A stretch of 15,179 nucleotides of DNA from Bacteroidaceae bacterium. Its GTDB lineage: Bacteria > Bacteroidota > Bacteroidia > Bacteroidales > Barnesiellaceae_A. The notes under the pieces were generated by a model that saw only the letters and a list, made by a program, of their open reading frames with translations, did not search any database and was not told where the DNA came from. The translations under genes and the position numbers were made by a program. The stretch is taken from NCBI GenBank assembly GCA_017561285.1, contig JAFZDG010000071.1, positions 1 to 15,179 of the forward strand, given 5' to 3'. Within the stretch, counting starts at the first letter, position 1, and every line of letters begins with the position of its first letter. Positions 1-5,934 of this stretch are shown here, piece by piece.

Positions 1-1026
1 GCTGTGGCGGTGGGTGTGGTAGGCAATACCCCACAGACCGTCAAATCCGTTAGCCTTTCTCATACCCGATCCATCTTCATATATCCATTGTGTATAGGCG
101 CGTAGTTGCGATTTGTCATCAAATGTATATTCGGCAGCCATATTGATGGCTCCCACGTGGTTGCCATATACAAAGAGTTGGTCGCCCGGGGCGGCTGTTT
201 CATCGCCGGCGCTGGGTACGAATGCTTGTACAAACGACTTGAATGTGATGGGCGATTGCGCAGAAGATACCAACACTCCATCGCGGTAGGTGTCCATATC
301 GCCGCCAAATTGTACGCCATCTTCCAGCCCGAGTGTGAAAACAAATGGCTGGTGCGGGTTGCTGCGGAAGTATAGCGACTTGTAGTGGTAGTAGATGTTG
401 GTAGTGAGAAATGATGAGTAGTAGTTGTAGTGGCTTTTGAGGTAATCATCGCCCAAGAATTTGCCGTAGGCTATATCGCCCTTTATTTGCACCCAACCGT
501 TGGTGAAGGGTATATCGACAAATCGGTGAAATCCTACGCGAACTTGGGGTATGGGGCGGGCGTTGCCCGATAGAATCAAGTTGCCCGATGATAGTCGGTG
601 GTTGGTGATGATGTTTTCGTTTTCTCTCTCGCGCATACCTACCGAAAGAAATAGTGCGCGGTACTTAACATCGGCATATAGTTGTTGTATGCGGAATATT
701 TGAGGTCTGTTGTATAGGGTTGTAAAGTTGCCGTTTTCCCAGCGGCGTGTGGGTGATGGGGTTTCGTATATACCCATCAGTTCCACTCCGGCAGCGTATG
801 AAAATCGTTGGGTGGTATCCATTTTTATGAATGCACCGGCGCGCAACGAGCCACCACAACCGTTGGCTACGGTTCCATATTTATTGGCCGTCATGTAGTA
901 CGGTGCAAAAGTACCTGTAGCGGCATGGGCAGCTGCCTCGGCACGATATGTAATCTTATCTTGAGCATAGGCTGCCCATGTGCCTATGAGATAGGTGGCA
1001 AGTATAAGTATAACGGAGTTTTTCAT
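1..1026 (-). CDS. Wzi-like capsule assembly outer-membrane protein (3' end off window)
   Basis: The minus-strand frame from the ATG at 1026 stays open for 342 codons to the left edge, so the C-terminus is missing. Residues 1-21 form a signal peptide with a hydrophobic core and a probable cleavage after AYA. The mature part reads like the Bacteroidetes capsule assembly Wzi family: an early 'APYYMTANKYG' stretch, an 'IQQLYADVKY' strand, then 'LSSGNLILSGNARPIPQV', which matches the family's LSSGN/S.NarPiPqv hallmark, followed by alternating aromatic strands typical of an outer-membrane beta-barrel. In the characterised family, Wzi helps hold capsule or exopolysaccharide at the cell surface. The start lies one base after the stop of the upstream gene, so the two are almost certainly co-transcribed. 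Substrate is unknown, and the link to the polysaccharide cluster at the right of the window is inference. Confidence 0.85.
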   Translation of the reverse strand, partial: MKNSVILILATYLIGTWAAYAQDKITYRAEAAAHAATGTFAPYYMTANKYGTVANGCGGSLRAGAFIKMDTTQRFSYAAGVELMGIYETPSPTRRWENGNFTTLYNRPQIFRIQQLYADVKYRALFLSVGMRERENENIITNHRLSSGNLILSGNARPIPQVRVGFHRFVDIPFTNGWVQIKGDIAYGKFLGDDYLKSHYNYYSSFLTTNIYYHYKSLYFRSNPHQPFVFTLGLEDGVQFGGDMDTYRDGVLVSSAQSPITFKSFVQAFVPSAGDETAAPGDQLFVYGNHVGAINMAAEYTFDDKSQLRAYTQWIYEDGSGMRKANGFDGLWGIAYHTHRHS

Positions 1027-1027
1027 T

Positions 1028-1390
1028 TCAATATGATGTCACATCTTTGAGTTCGCCATTGATGAAGCTAAATTGATGGCTTATTATGCCATATGAACCG
1101 TAGTTATATGTCCAATCTTCGTAGAAATCATCTCCAAAACTATATGTACTTACTTCGTGCGGTTTACCAAAGAGTATCTCTACCGAGTCCTTGTGCATAT
1201 ATGTGTGTAACTCTATGTATTTATTGCCTTTACGTACCTTGAAGTAGTTGATTTTACGAGCCGGTTGTTGTTCGCTTAATTCTGTTGATAGAGTCTCTAC
1301 AATATCATCTACTGTGGTGCGTGCTTTTAATGCAACCATAATCAATACGCCTGTTACGATACCCAATAAAAATGATAAAAATTTGCCCAT
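1028..1390 (-). CDS. Small membrane-anchored protein with BamE/SmpA-like C-terminus
   Basis: This encodes about 120 residues. A hydrophobic segment at residues 3-21 (LSFLLGIVTGVLIMVAL) is a signal anchor with no lipobox cysteine. After a polar linker, the last 60 residues follow the BamE/SmpA (OmlA) pattern: 'MHKDSVEILFGKPHEV', then a D/Y-rich strand ending in WTYNYG, then 'FSFINGELKDV'. That family usually binds outer-membrane proteins or lipids, but no specific role can be read here. The frame could start at 1447, but that would place the coding region over a good promoter (1417-1447), so the ATG at 1390 just before the hydrophobic segment is preferred. It sits one base upstream of the Wzi-like gene, which suggests an accessory role in folding or placing that barrel. 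The similarity is by eye and is moderate. Confidence 0.7.
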   Translation of the reverse strand: MGKFLSFLLGIVTGVLIMVALKARTTVDDIVETLSTELSEQQPARKINYFKVRKGNKYIELHTYMHKDSVEILFGKPHEVSTYSFGDDFYEDWTYNYGSYGIISHQFSFINGELKDVTSY

Positions 1391-1416
1391 ACTATCGTTG
1401 GTTTTGGTTGTTAGTT

Positions 1417-1447
1417 CAAAGGTATGAATTATTTCTTTAGTATGCAA
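1417..1447 (-). promoter_or_regulatory. Bacteroidetes-type promoter for the small-protein/Wzi operon
   Basis: On the minus strand, TTG (1447-1445) is followed after 20 bases by TACCTTTG (1424-1417). This matches the -33 TTG and -7 TAnnTTTG boxes of Bacteroidetes promoters at the usual spacing. The -7 box lies 27 bases upstream of the ATG at 1390, giving a short leader. It sits just downstream of the hairpin terminator of the preceding barrel gene, so it defines a separate transcription unit. Confidence 0.7.
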
Positions 1448-1467
1448 GATATAGGGTGGTATAAAGG

Positions 1468-1501
1468 AATGGGGCGATATTTTGAAAGATACCGCCCCAT
1501 T
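1468..1501 (-). terminator. Terminator-like hairpin after first beta-barrel gene
   Basis: A 13-bp stem (arms 1468-1480 and 1489-1501, one G-U pair, 8-base loop) lies 21 bases beyond the barrel gene stop at 1522. The G+C-rich half (GGGGCG/CGCCCC) is at the outer side. The tract that follows on the minus strand (TTCCTTTATACC) has few consecutive T residues, so this is a plausible but imperfect intrinsic terminator. Confidence 0.6.
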
Positions 1502-1521
1502 ATATATAAGATGTGTTACAA

Positions 1522-2145
1522 TCAGAATGTTATACCCAGATTGAAGCCTATGTTGCTAAGACCGTTGAGGTTGTATGTAAGACATTGGTTCTGGTTGGTA
1601 GAGTAGCTGTAGTATAGTGCCAGGTGAATACCGGTTCGGTTGCTCGAAGAGGGGAAGATAGAGACACCTACCTCGGGTTGTACATTGAAGCCCCACGATT
1701 CGGTGTAAAAATCCATTACGTTGTTTGATGATGACATACGTATGAAGTTGGTACCCAATTTGGCGGTGACGTATGGCTCAAACATAGAGTCTTCGATAAA
1801 ACGGTATTTTAGCAATGCTCCAAACGGTATTTGGAATATCGATTGTATTTGGTCGGTATAGAGATGACTCGATGGCGATAGTTGTAGCACTTGTGGCTCT
1901 ACATACTTGTTGTTGGTGTGGAACGAGCCATAAAGACCGACTGCAAGTTTGGAGGTGATGTACGTACCACCTTCAAAATTCATACCCCATCCACTTGGCA
2001 CATTGGCAAAGTCGGTGCAAAGAGGAGCATTAAATTGCCAATCGACATTGAAGTATGTGGATTTGTATAGTTGAGCTTGGGTTGTTGAGGGCATTATTGC
2101 TGCACATAGTAGCAATGCTATGCCTAATATCTTGGTTACCTTCAT
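1522..2145 (-). CDS. Small outer-membrane beta-barrel protein (paralog 1)
   Basis: This 207-residue protein has a signal peptide at residues 1-24 (cleavage likely after TTQA). The remainder is made of alternating hydrophobic and aromatic strands ending in a C-terminal phenylalanine (GITF), the usual outer-membrane barrel signature. The length suits an 8-stranded OmpX/OmpW-like barrel. It is clearly a paralog of the protein at 4604-5230: shared blocks include 'YFNVDWQFNAP', 'SGWGMNFEGG', 'HTNNKY', 'QVLQLS', 'FIEDSMFEPY' and 'WGFNVQPE'. It begins 35 bases after the DUF4136 lipoprotein gene, so both are probably on one transcript. The specific function is unknown; the family is usually annotated only as porin-like or outer membrane beta-barrel. 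Lipoprotein-barrel pairing suggests a complex, but that is inference. Confidence 0.85.
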   Translation of the reverse strand: MKVTKILGIALLLCAAIMPSTTQAQLYKSTYFNVDWQFNAPLCTDFANVPSGWGMNFEGGTYITSKLAVGLYGSFHTNNKYVEPQVLQLSPSSHLYTDQIQSIFQIPFGALLKYRFIEDSMFEPYVTAKLGTNFIRMSSSNNVMDFYTESWGFNVQPEVGVSIFPSSSNRTGIHLALYYSYSTNQNQCLTYNLNGLSNIGFNLGITF

Positions 2146-2180
2146 TTTATTGTGTGTTTATGTTGTGTATATATCTACGT

Positions 2181-2828
2181 TTATTGAGCCTTTATATAGG
2201 GCGATTGTTCAAATGCTTGGTATATGCCTGCTACCGAGTTGGCAATGTTGATTTGGTTGCTCGATTCTATGCCGGCCATATAGGCAGTCCAAACGAAAGG
2301 TAGTTTTTGGGCGGTGTTATCGGCTTTTTTCAAAGCAATCATCTCAATGGCAAGTGTGCCGGTTGTGTATGAGTATGTAGCCGGGTAGGGGTAGTAGGGA
2401 TACCAACCATTATAGTAAGGATCCCAATAGTCCAATGGCCAATAATAGTAGAAATCGTACCACCAATAGGGATAGTTGTAGTCAATATAAGTGCTGGTGC
2501 GTTTGATGTAAGTTGCGATAAGGCCTAAGTCGGCTTCGTTGCGATTGTTTACTTGTGTATAGCCACATCGAGTCATTTCATCGGTCAATGCCTCCAATAT
2601 GCTGCGGGCGCGAATGTCATTGCTCGAAATATATACCGGATCTTCTTTGCTGTTGTCGAGCAATAGCACGCTGTCGGGTAGATAGAATGTGTTATACTGT
2701 GCAAAGTCGAATGCTTGATCGTAGTGGGTATATACCAATAAATCGTTCGATAATTTACCCCAATCGGGTGCCTTTTGGCAACTTGCGAGGGTTACAATCA
2801 GGAGTAGTAGGGGGAATAATTTTTTCAT
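2181..2828 (-). CDS. DUF4136 lipoprotein (paralog 1), Tyr/Trp-rich insert
   Basis: The protein has 215 residues. The N-terminus is a lipoprotein signal with lipobox LASC at residues 14-17, so the mature protein should be lipid-anchored at Cys17. The body matches DUF4136 in layout: 'LLVYTHYDQAFDFAQYNTFY' near the start of the mature part, an 'ILEALTDEMTRCGYTQV' helix, 'ADLGLIATYIK', and a closing 'AFEQSPYIKAQ'. Between about residues 118 and 152 there is an extraordinary run rich in Tyr, Trp and Pro that includes the stretch 'YPYWWYDFYYYWP'. It is the upstream partner of the barrel gene and a paralog of the protein at 5278-5934. DUF4136 has no established biochemical role that I can assign. 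A TATATTTG box at 2865-2872 is a plausible promoter. Confidence 0.85.
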   Translation of the reverse strand: MKKLFPLLLLIVTLASCQKAPDWGKLSNDLLVYTHYDQAFDFAQYNTFYLPDSVLLLDNSKEDPVYISSNDIRARSILEALTDEMTRCGYTQVNNRNEADLGLIATYIKRTSTYIDYNYPYWWYDFYYYWPLDYWDPYYNGWYPYYPYPATYSYTTGTLAIEMIALKKADNTAQKLPFVWTAYMAGIESSNQINIANSVAGIYQAFEQSPYIKAQ

Positions 2829-2864
2829 GTGAAATATTTGTTAATCGTTGTGCTTATTATTGTG

Positions 2865-2872
2865 CAAATATA
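2865..2872 (-). promoter_or_regulatory. -7 box (TATATTTG) upstream of DUF4136 paralog 1
   Basis: The minus-strand word TATATTTG fits the Bacteroidetes TAnnTTTG element and lies 37 bases before the ATG at 2828. No good TTG is visible 19-21 bases further upstream, so this is moderate evidence only. Confidence 0.45.
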
Positions 2873-2944
2873 GTATAATTAATTTGTTTTTAAAGTAAAT
2901 TGATGTAAAAATGCTCGATATGTGAAATAATGTAGTGTTTGTGA

Positions 2945-2983
2945 TAAAAAATGAGGATGCCGAAAAATCTCGACACCCTCATC
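2945..2983 (-). terminator. Intrinsic terminator after DUF4595 remnant
   Basis: A 13-bp stem with two G-U pairs (arms 2951-2963 and 2970-2982, six-base loop) is followed on the minus strand by TTTTTT (2951-2946). It lies 20 bases downstream of the stop at 3002. This is a textbook rho-independent terminator for transcripts coming through the DUF4595 remnant. It also shields the DUF4136 promoter from read-through. Confidence 0.85.
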
Positions 2984-3001
2984 TCGTTTTATATTATAAT
3001 A

Positions 3002-3426
3002 TTATTTCCATGTTAAAGTATATGACCATTTATATATTCCTGATGTTACTATAATTTTTGAAATGTAACCATCTTTATCAAATTCGTATGCAAAAGTTTC
3101 TGCAACGGAATAAGGCCCACCACATACTGTTGCAGGCAGTTGTTTTGTTCTTAATCCGAATAACTCGGGGTGTACTATAGTTATATCGTCGCTATCTGGT
3201 ACTTCATCCCTTCCTAAATAACACATATAAAGGGGGAAATAACCTTTTTTGCAGGTTTGGTCATATGTGAAGGTATAATCATAGATTTCTTTACTATTAG
3301 TATAAGTGTTTTCGTCTTCTTCCGTTACTGAAATTAATTTGTCATTGTCCCAACGGAGCGTGATTGACTCGATGCCATCGCCATCTTTATCCTCAGTTTT
3401 GATTTTAGTGATTTCCGAAAGAGGGT
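3002..3426 (-). pseudogene. Truncated DUF4595-type gene (5' end lost)
   Basis: An in-frame reading without its own start runs from just after a TAA at 3427-3429 to the stop at 3002, about 141 codons. The text ('LSEITKIKTEDKDGDGI', 'ESITLRWDNDKLISV', 'LPATVCGG', 'AYEFDKDGYISKI', ending 'YTLTWK') resembles the C-terminal part of DUF4595 proteins, which are secreted Bacteroidetes lipoproteins. The signal peptide, lipobox and N-terminal portion are absent. The only in-frame ATG is at 3226, deep inside the domain, and would give just 74 residues. The intrinsic terminator at 2945-2983 is still in place. The break coincides with the start of a hairpin-rich block (3439-3634), so deletion or insertion there probably removed the 5' half. 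Family assignment is by eye. Confidence 0.65.
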
Positions 3427-3438
3427 GTTAAATAAAAA

Positions 3439-3515
3439 GACGTGGAGACTTTGGCTTATTAATCAACTGAGGCTCTGGAAAATGCCTGTCCCAACTAATA
3501 AGCAAAGTCCACGCC
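3439..3515 (+). repeat. Large imperfect hairpin, copy 1 (plus orientation)
   Basis: The outer arms 3439-3461 and 3496-3515 pair over about 19 bp with three bulged bases. Inside is an 8x8 internal loop containing AACTG on the 5' side and GTCCC on the 3' side. An inner 4-bp stem AGGC/GCCT (3470-3473 with 3484-3487) carries the apical loop TCTGGAAAAT. The same loop words recur in copy 2 on the other strand, with different stem sequences. It could be a transposase-recognised hairpin of the REP/BIME kind or a structured RNA; the identity is unknown. Confidence 0.75.
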
Positions 3516-3561
3516 TAATGATATAATATTACCAATATGGGTATATTGATACCAAAGACAT

Positions 3562-3634
3562 GGACGTTATTAGCTTACCATCTTCGGGACTTAAATTTTC
3601 CAGATTTCAGTTGAAGATAATATTGCTAACGTCC
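3562..3634 (-). repeat. Large imperfect hairpin, copy 2 (minus orientation)
   Basis: Read on the minus strand, the outer arms pair as GGACGTTA/TAACGTCC, then a bulged region, then ATCTTC/GAAGAT. The internal loop has AACTG on the 5' side and AAGTCCC on the 3' side. An inner AAAT/ATTT stem carries the apical loop CTGGAAA. The three unpaired motifs match copy 1 in order and near-identical spacing, while outer and inner stems differ in sequence but keep pairing. The opposite orientation makes the pair an inverted repeat of folded units. Confidence 0.75.
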
Positions 3635-3801
3635 TAGATTATAATGTCTGTTCTTAAGAACGATGCAAATTTAACAAAATCTATTTTTGAGCAAAATAGT
3701 AGAGTATAAAATAAGCGTACGTAAGTTTTCGCTGAAAGCGATAAAAGGAGCATCTTCAATTTTAATAAGATGACAATATATCGGTCCGAGATTGTTTCCG
3801 A

Positions 3802-4278
3802 TTATTCTTCGGGCATGCCACCGTTATCCATCCATTGTCCGAACCCACTTATAATGGCTTCGTAACGAGGGTTTTCTTTGTGAATAAGCAGTGAAGAATA
3901 GAGGTTGTAGCCTTCGACTGTGCAGTATCGGTCTATCTTGTGAATGGGCAGATTCTTAAAGCTCTTATACCATTGATGAAATAATTTACTACGCCCCATT
4001 TCTCGGCCATCACTGCTGTCGCATATAAAAATAAGTGCATTCTGATGTTGTTTGAAAAAATCGCGAATGATGCTACAGACTGTGATAGAAATGCGCTCAT
4101 CGTACTTGGGTTTGTTACCGTATATATCAAAGTTAAACAAATAGACATCCTTAAATGCCTCGTTATAAAACTTGGCATCTAAGAAGTATGCAATATAGGT
4201 TTTATGATTGTCTGTAACGAACTGATATTTCAATTCGTCACACAGGTAATATTCATATGGGGGTAGCAAACTTGACAT
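3802..4278 (-). CDS. DUF6169-like protein
   Basis: This gene encodes 158 residues from the ATG at 4278. The frame is open further upstream to an ATG at 4350, but that segment overlaps the small upstream gene in another frame, and its translation (RIRKRYKNVFAKVAIWKK) has no family character. Homology-like content begins at 'YEYYLCDELKYQFVTDN', followed by 'YIAYFLDAKFY', 'DERISITVCSIIRDFF', 'LIFICDSSDGREMGRSKLF' and 'YNLYSSLLIHKENPRYEAI'. This is the pattern I associate with DUF6169, a Bacteroidetes family of unknown function. No signal peptide or membrane segment is seen, so it is probably cytoplasmic. The start overlaps the upstream 45-residue ORF by 26 bases, suggesting translational coupling. 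A toxin-antitoxin or defence-type role is conceivable but unsupported. Confidence 0.72.
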   Translation of the reverse strand: MSSLLPPYEYYLCDELKYQFVTDNHKTYIAYFLDAKFYNEAFKDVYLFNFDIYGNKPKYDERISITVCSIIRDFFKQHQNALIFICDSSDGREMGRSKLFHQWYKSFKNLPIHKIDRYCTVEGYNLYSSLLIHKENPRYEAIISGFGQWMDNGGMPEE

Positions 4279-4390
4279 TGCGCTGCTTTGCGATTTTTTC
4301 CAAATCGCCACCTTTGCGAATACATTCTTGTATCGCTTTCTTATCCTCAATCATTTTTACGAGGACATTTTTATTTTTAGCACTCTTCAT
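4253..4390 (-). CDS. 45-residue ORF overlapping the DUF6169-like gene
   Basis: The minus-strand ATG at 4390 opens 45 codons ending with TGA at 4255-4253. The product begins MKSAKNKNVLVKMIEDKK and ends with 'KGGDLEKIAKQRNVKFATPI'. It is charged, with no signal or membrane segment. The middle (AIQECIRKGGDLEKIAKQR) should form one or two helices. The C-terminal 'GGDL.KIA..R.vkFa.P' motif is one I associate with short unnamed Bacteroides ORFs, but I cannot name a family. Its last 26 bases overlap the DUF6169-like gene in a shifted frame. A TATATTTG box lies 28 bases upstream. An alternative start is Met13 (4354). The size and overlap recall small-partner/larger-effector modules, but the function is unknown. 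Confidence 0.6.
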   Translation of the reverse strand: MKSAKNKNVLVKMIEDKKAIQECIRKGGDLEKIAKQRNVKFATPI

Positions 4391-4417
4391 ATAGCGACTT
4401 GATTTGATAGTTATCTG

Positions 4418-4425
4418 CAAATATA
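4418..4425 (-). promoter_or_regulatory. -7 box (TATATTTG) upstream of the 45-residue ORF
   Basis: The minus-strand TATATTTG matches TAnnTTTG and ends 28 bases before the ATG at 4390, which is the usual short-leader spacing. No convincing -33 TTG is visible upstream. It supports the ORF/DUF6169 pair as an independent transcription unit lying after the terminator at 4558-4582. Confidence 0.5.
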
Positions 4426-4553
4426 ACAAAGAATTGCAGAATTTGTCCTGTGATGCTATTATTGATGATGTATATTAACATAAATTAATAGTTTATTGCC
4501 AAGAATATCTCTTATAAGCTATTGGCTTTGCGTTATTATGGCTTATGGTAATG

Positions 4554-4582
4554 AAAAAAGAGCACCCGCTGTGGATGCTCTT
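4554..4582 (-). terminator. Intrinsic terminator after second beta-barrel gene
   Basis: A 10-bp stem AAGAGCACCC/GGATGCTCTT (arms 4558-4567 and 4573-4582, five-base loop, one G-U pair) is followed on the minus strand by a run of T (4559-4554). It lies 22 bases after the stop at 4604. This is a strong rho-independent terminator ending the second lipoprotein/barrel cassette. Confidence 0.88.
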
Positions 4583-4603
4583 GATAGTCGTTATTTAGTT
4601 GTA

Positions 4604-5230
4604 TTAAAACGATATACCTAAACGAAATCCGATGTTGTTGTAGCCATTGATGTTGTAAGTGAGTACATGGCTCTTGTTGGTGGCATAGCTGTAGTATATA
4701 GCCATATGGAATCCGATGCGATTGACGGGCATAGGAAAGAGCGAAAAACCTATTTCGGGTTGTACGTTAAATCCCCATCGGTCCTGATAGTAGGTATATA
4801 CTTGAGTGTCAGACTCCATACGGGTGTACATTGCTCCGAGTTTTACCCCGATGTATGGCTCAAACATACGGTCTTCTATAAACCTCCAGCGCGATGTGAT
4901 GCCAAATGGTACCTGATAGATTGAGTGTTGTTGGTCGGTATAGAGGCTTTCGGTATCGCTCAGCTGTAGCACTTGCTCGCCTATATACTTGTTGTTGGTG
5001 TGGTACGAAACAAAGAGTCCCAACGACATTTTAGGAATGATGTAGTATCCACCTTCAAAGTTCATACCCCATCCGCTGGCAACATTGGCATATTCGTTGC
5101 CAACGGGGGCATTGAATTGCCAGTCGACATTGAAGTATCCGCCTTTTATAATCTGTGCATTGCCGGCAAAGGGCATAGCCGACATTGCCATAAGGAGCGC
5201 CGCTCCCAATATTTTTGTTATCTTTTTCAT
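4604..5230 (-). CDS. Small outer-membrane beta-barrel protein (paralog 2)
   Basis: This 208-residue protein has a signal peptide at residues 1-25 (probable cleavage after GNA) and ends in the barrel-type terminus GISF. Its strands align without large gaps to the barrel at 1522-2145; by hand alignment over half of the positions look identical, most strongly in 'YFNVDWQFNAP', 'SGWGMNFEGG', 'FIEDRMFEPYIG' and 'WGFNVQPEIGFS'. The stretches between conserved strands, which would be extracellular loops, vary most, for example 'VQLSDTESLYTDQQHS'-like and 'ESDTQVYTYYQDR' regions. It lies 47 bases downstream of its DUF4136 partner and is followed by a strong terminator. Function is unknown. The retained pairing with DUF4136 in both copies implies the two act together. 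Confidence 0.85.
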   Translation of the reverse strand: MKKITKILGAALLMAMSAMPFAGNAQIIKGGYFNVDWQFNAPVGNEYANVASGWGMNFEGGYYIIPKMSLGLFVSYHTNNKYIGEQVLQLSDTESLYTDQQHSIYQVPFGITSRWRFIEDRMFEPYIGVKLGAMYTRMESDTQVYTYYQDRWGFNVQPEIGFSLFPMPVNRIGFHMAIYYSYATNKSHVLTYNINGYNNIGFRLGISF

Positions 5231-5277
5231 TGTTGTAAGTTTTAAAATGTTTCTTTTGAATAGATTCTATAATAGGC

Positions 5278-5934
5278 CTATTGTACGCTCGACTGTATGT
5301 AGGGCGATTGCTCAAATGCCTGATATATACCTGTTACGGTGCGGTTGATATTGAGCTGATTGCTCGATAGTATGCCGGCCATATAGGCTGTCCATATAAC
5401 GGGTATTTTCTTGGTCGATGCGTTGGCATCTTCGAGGGCAATAAACTCTATGATAAGCGATCCTATTGTATAGGTGTAGCTGATAGGGTATGCGTACGAA
5501 GGAGTCCATCCCCACCAATAAGGATTCCAATAGCTGCCCGGCCAGTAGTAGTCGTAGCCATACCACCAGTAAGGGTTGGTAGAGGCATACGAAATGATGG
5601 TGTTGGTGTCTTTTACGTAGCTTACCTGTATGCCCATATCGGCATAGAGGTTGTTGTCGACTTCGGTGTAACCCCTTGTTTTCATTTCGCTGTTGATAGC
5701 TCCAATTATAGCGGTAGTACGAGGATCGTTGGCCGCAAAGTATGTGGGTTTGCTTTTATCATCGAGTACCAAGATGCTATCGGGGATGGCATAGGTTGCA
5801 AACTTGCCAAAGTTGACATTCTTGTCATAATTGGTATAGACAATAAGTTCGCTCGACAACTCGTTGAAGTCGGGTTCCTTTTGGCAAGCAGTAAAAGCCA
5901 TTGCCAATAGTAGAATGGGAATTACCTGTTTCAT
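5278..5934 (-). CDS. DUF4136 lipoprotein (paralog 2), Tyr/Trp-rich insert
   Basis: The protein has 218 residues. The lipoprotein signal ends in lipobox FTAC (Cys17). DUF4136 landmarks are 'LIVYTNYDKNVNFGKFATYA', 'IIGAINSEMKTRGYTEV', 'ADMGIQVSYVKD' and 'GIYQAFEQSPYIQ'. Like its paralog it carries a Trp/Tyr/Pro-rich segment at about residues 120-152 (e.g. 'NPYWWYGYDYYWPGSYW'). Its last part, 'PVIWTAYMAGILSSNQLNI', is nearly the same as in the copy at 2181-2828. It is the first gene of the second lipoprotein-barrel cassette and is transcribed away from the plus-strand glycosyltransferase. No exact TAnnTTTG box was found in front of it; TATTGTTG at about 6007-6014 is a weak candidate. Function unknown; probably periplasmic and membrane-anchored. 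Confidence 0.85.
   Translation of the reverse strand: MKQVIPILLLAMAFTACQKEPDFNELSSELIVYTNYDKNVNFGKFATYAIPDSILVLDDKSKPTYFAANDPRTTAIIGAINSEMKTRGYTEVDNNLYADMGIQVSYVKDTNTIISYASTNPYWWYGYDYYWPGSYWNPYWWGWTPSYAYPISYTYTIGSLIIEFIALEDANASTKKIPVIWTAYMAGILSSNQLNINRTVTGIYQAFEQSPYIQSSVQ

Larger units (their letters stand above)
3427..3801. other. Gene-free stretch with hairpin repeats
   Basis: These 375 bases carry no credible coding frame on either strand. The left part holds two large imperfect hairpins in inverted orientation (3439-3515 and 3562-3634), separated by 46 A+T-rich bases that include a small GGTAT/ATACC hairpin (3540-3553). From 3635 to 3801 I see only A+T-rich sequence and a weak TCGCT/AGCGA hairpin near 3728-3742 downstream of the DUF6169-like gene. 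Confidence 0.7.

Noticed and set aside
60..449. A 129-codon open frame on the minus strand
   Set aside because: It lies in another frame inside the Wzi-like gene; its translation is Thr/Ser/His-rich shadow text, while the overlapping frame has a signal peptide and family motifs.
1391..1447. Upstream start at 1447 for the BamE-like small protein
   Set aside because: It would run over the well-spaced TTG/TACCTTTG promoter and put 19 polar residues before the signal anchor; the ATG at 1390 fits better.
3439..3634. Integron attC sites or a hammerhead-type ribozyme
   Set aside because: No attC core sites (RYYYAAC/GTTRRRY) in the right places, and the loop words do not match the hammerhead core.
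3427..3801. A complete insertion sequence between the DUF4595 remnant and the DUF6169-like gene
   Set aside because: No transposase frame, no paired terminal inverted repeats at the ends and no clear target duplication; only the two hairpins are visible.
4279..4350. Upstream start at 4350 for the DUF6169-like protein
   Set aside because: The extra 24 residues are basic shadow text of the overlapping 45-residue ORF; the ATG at 4278 immediately precedes the family-like sequence.
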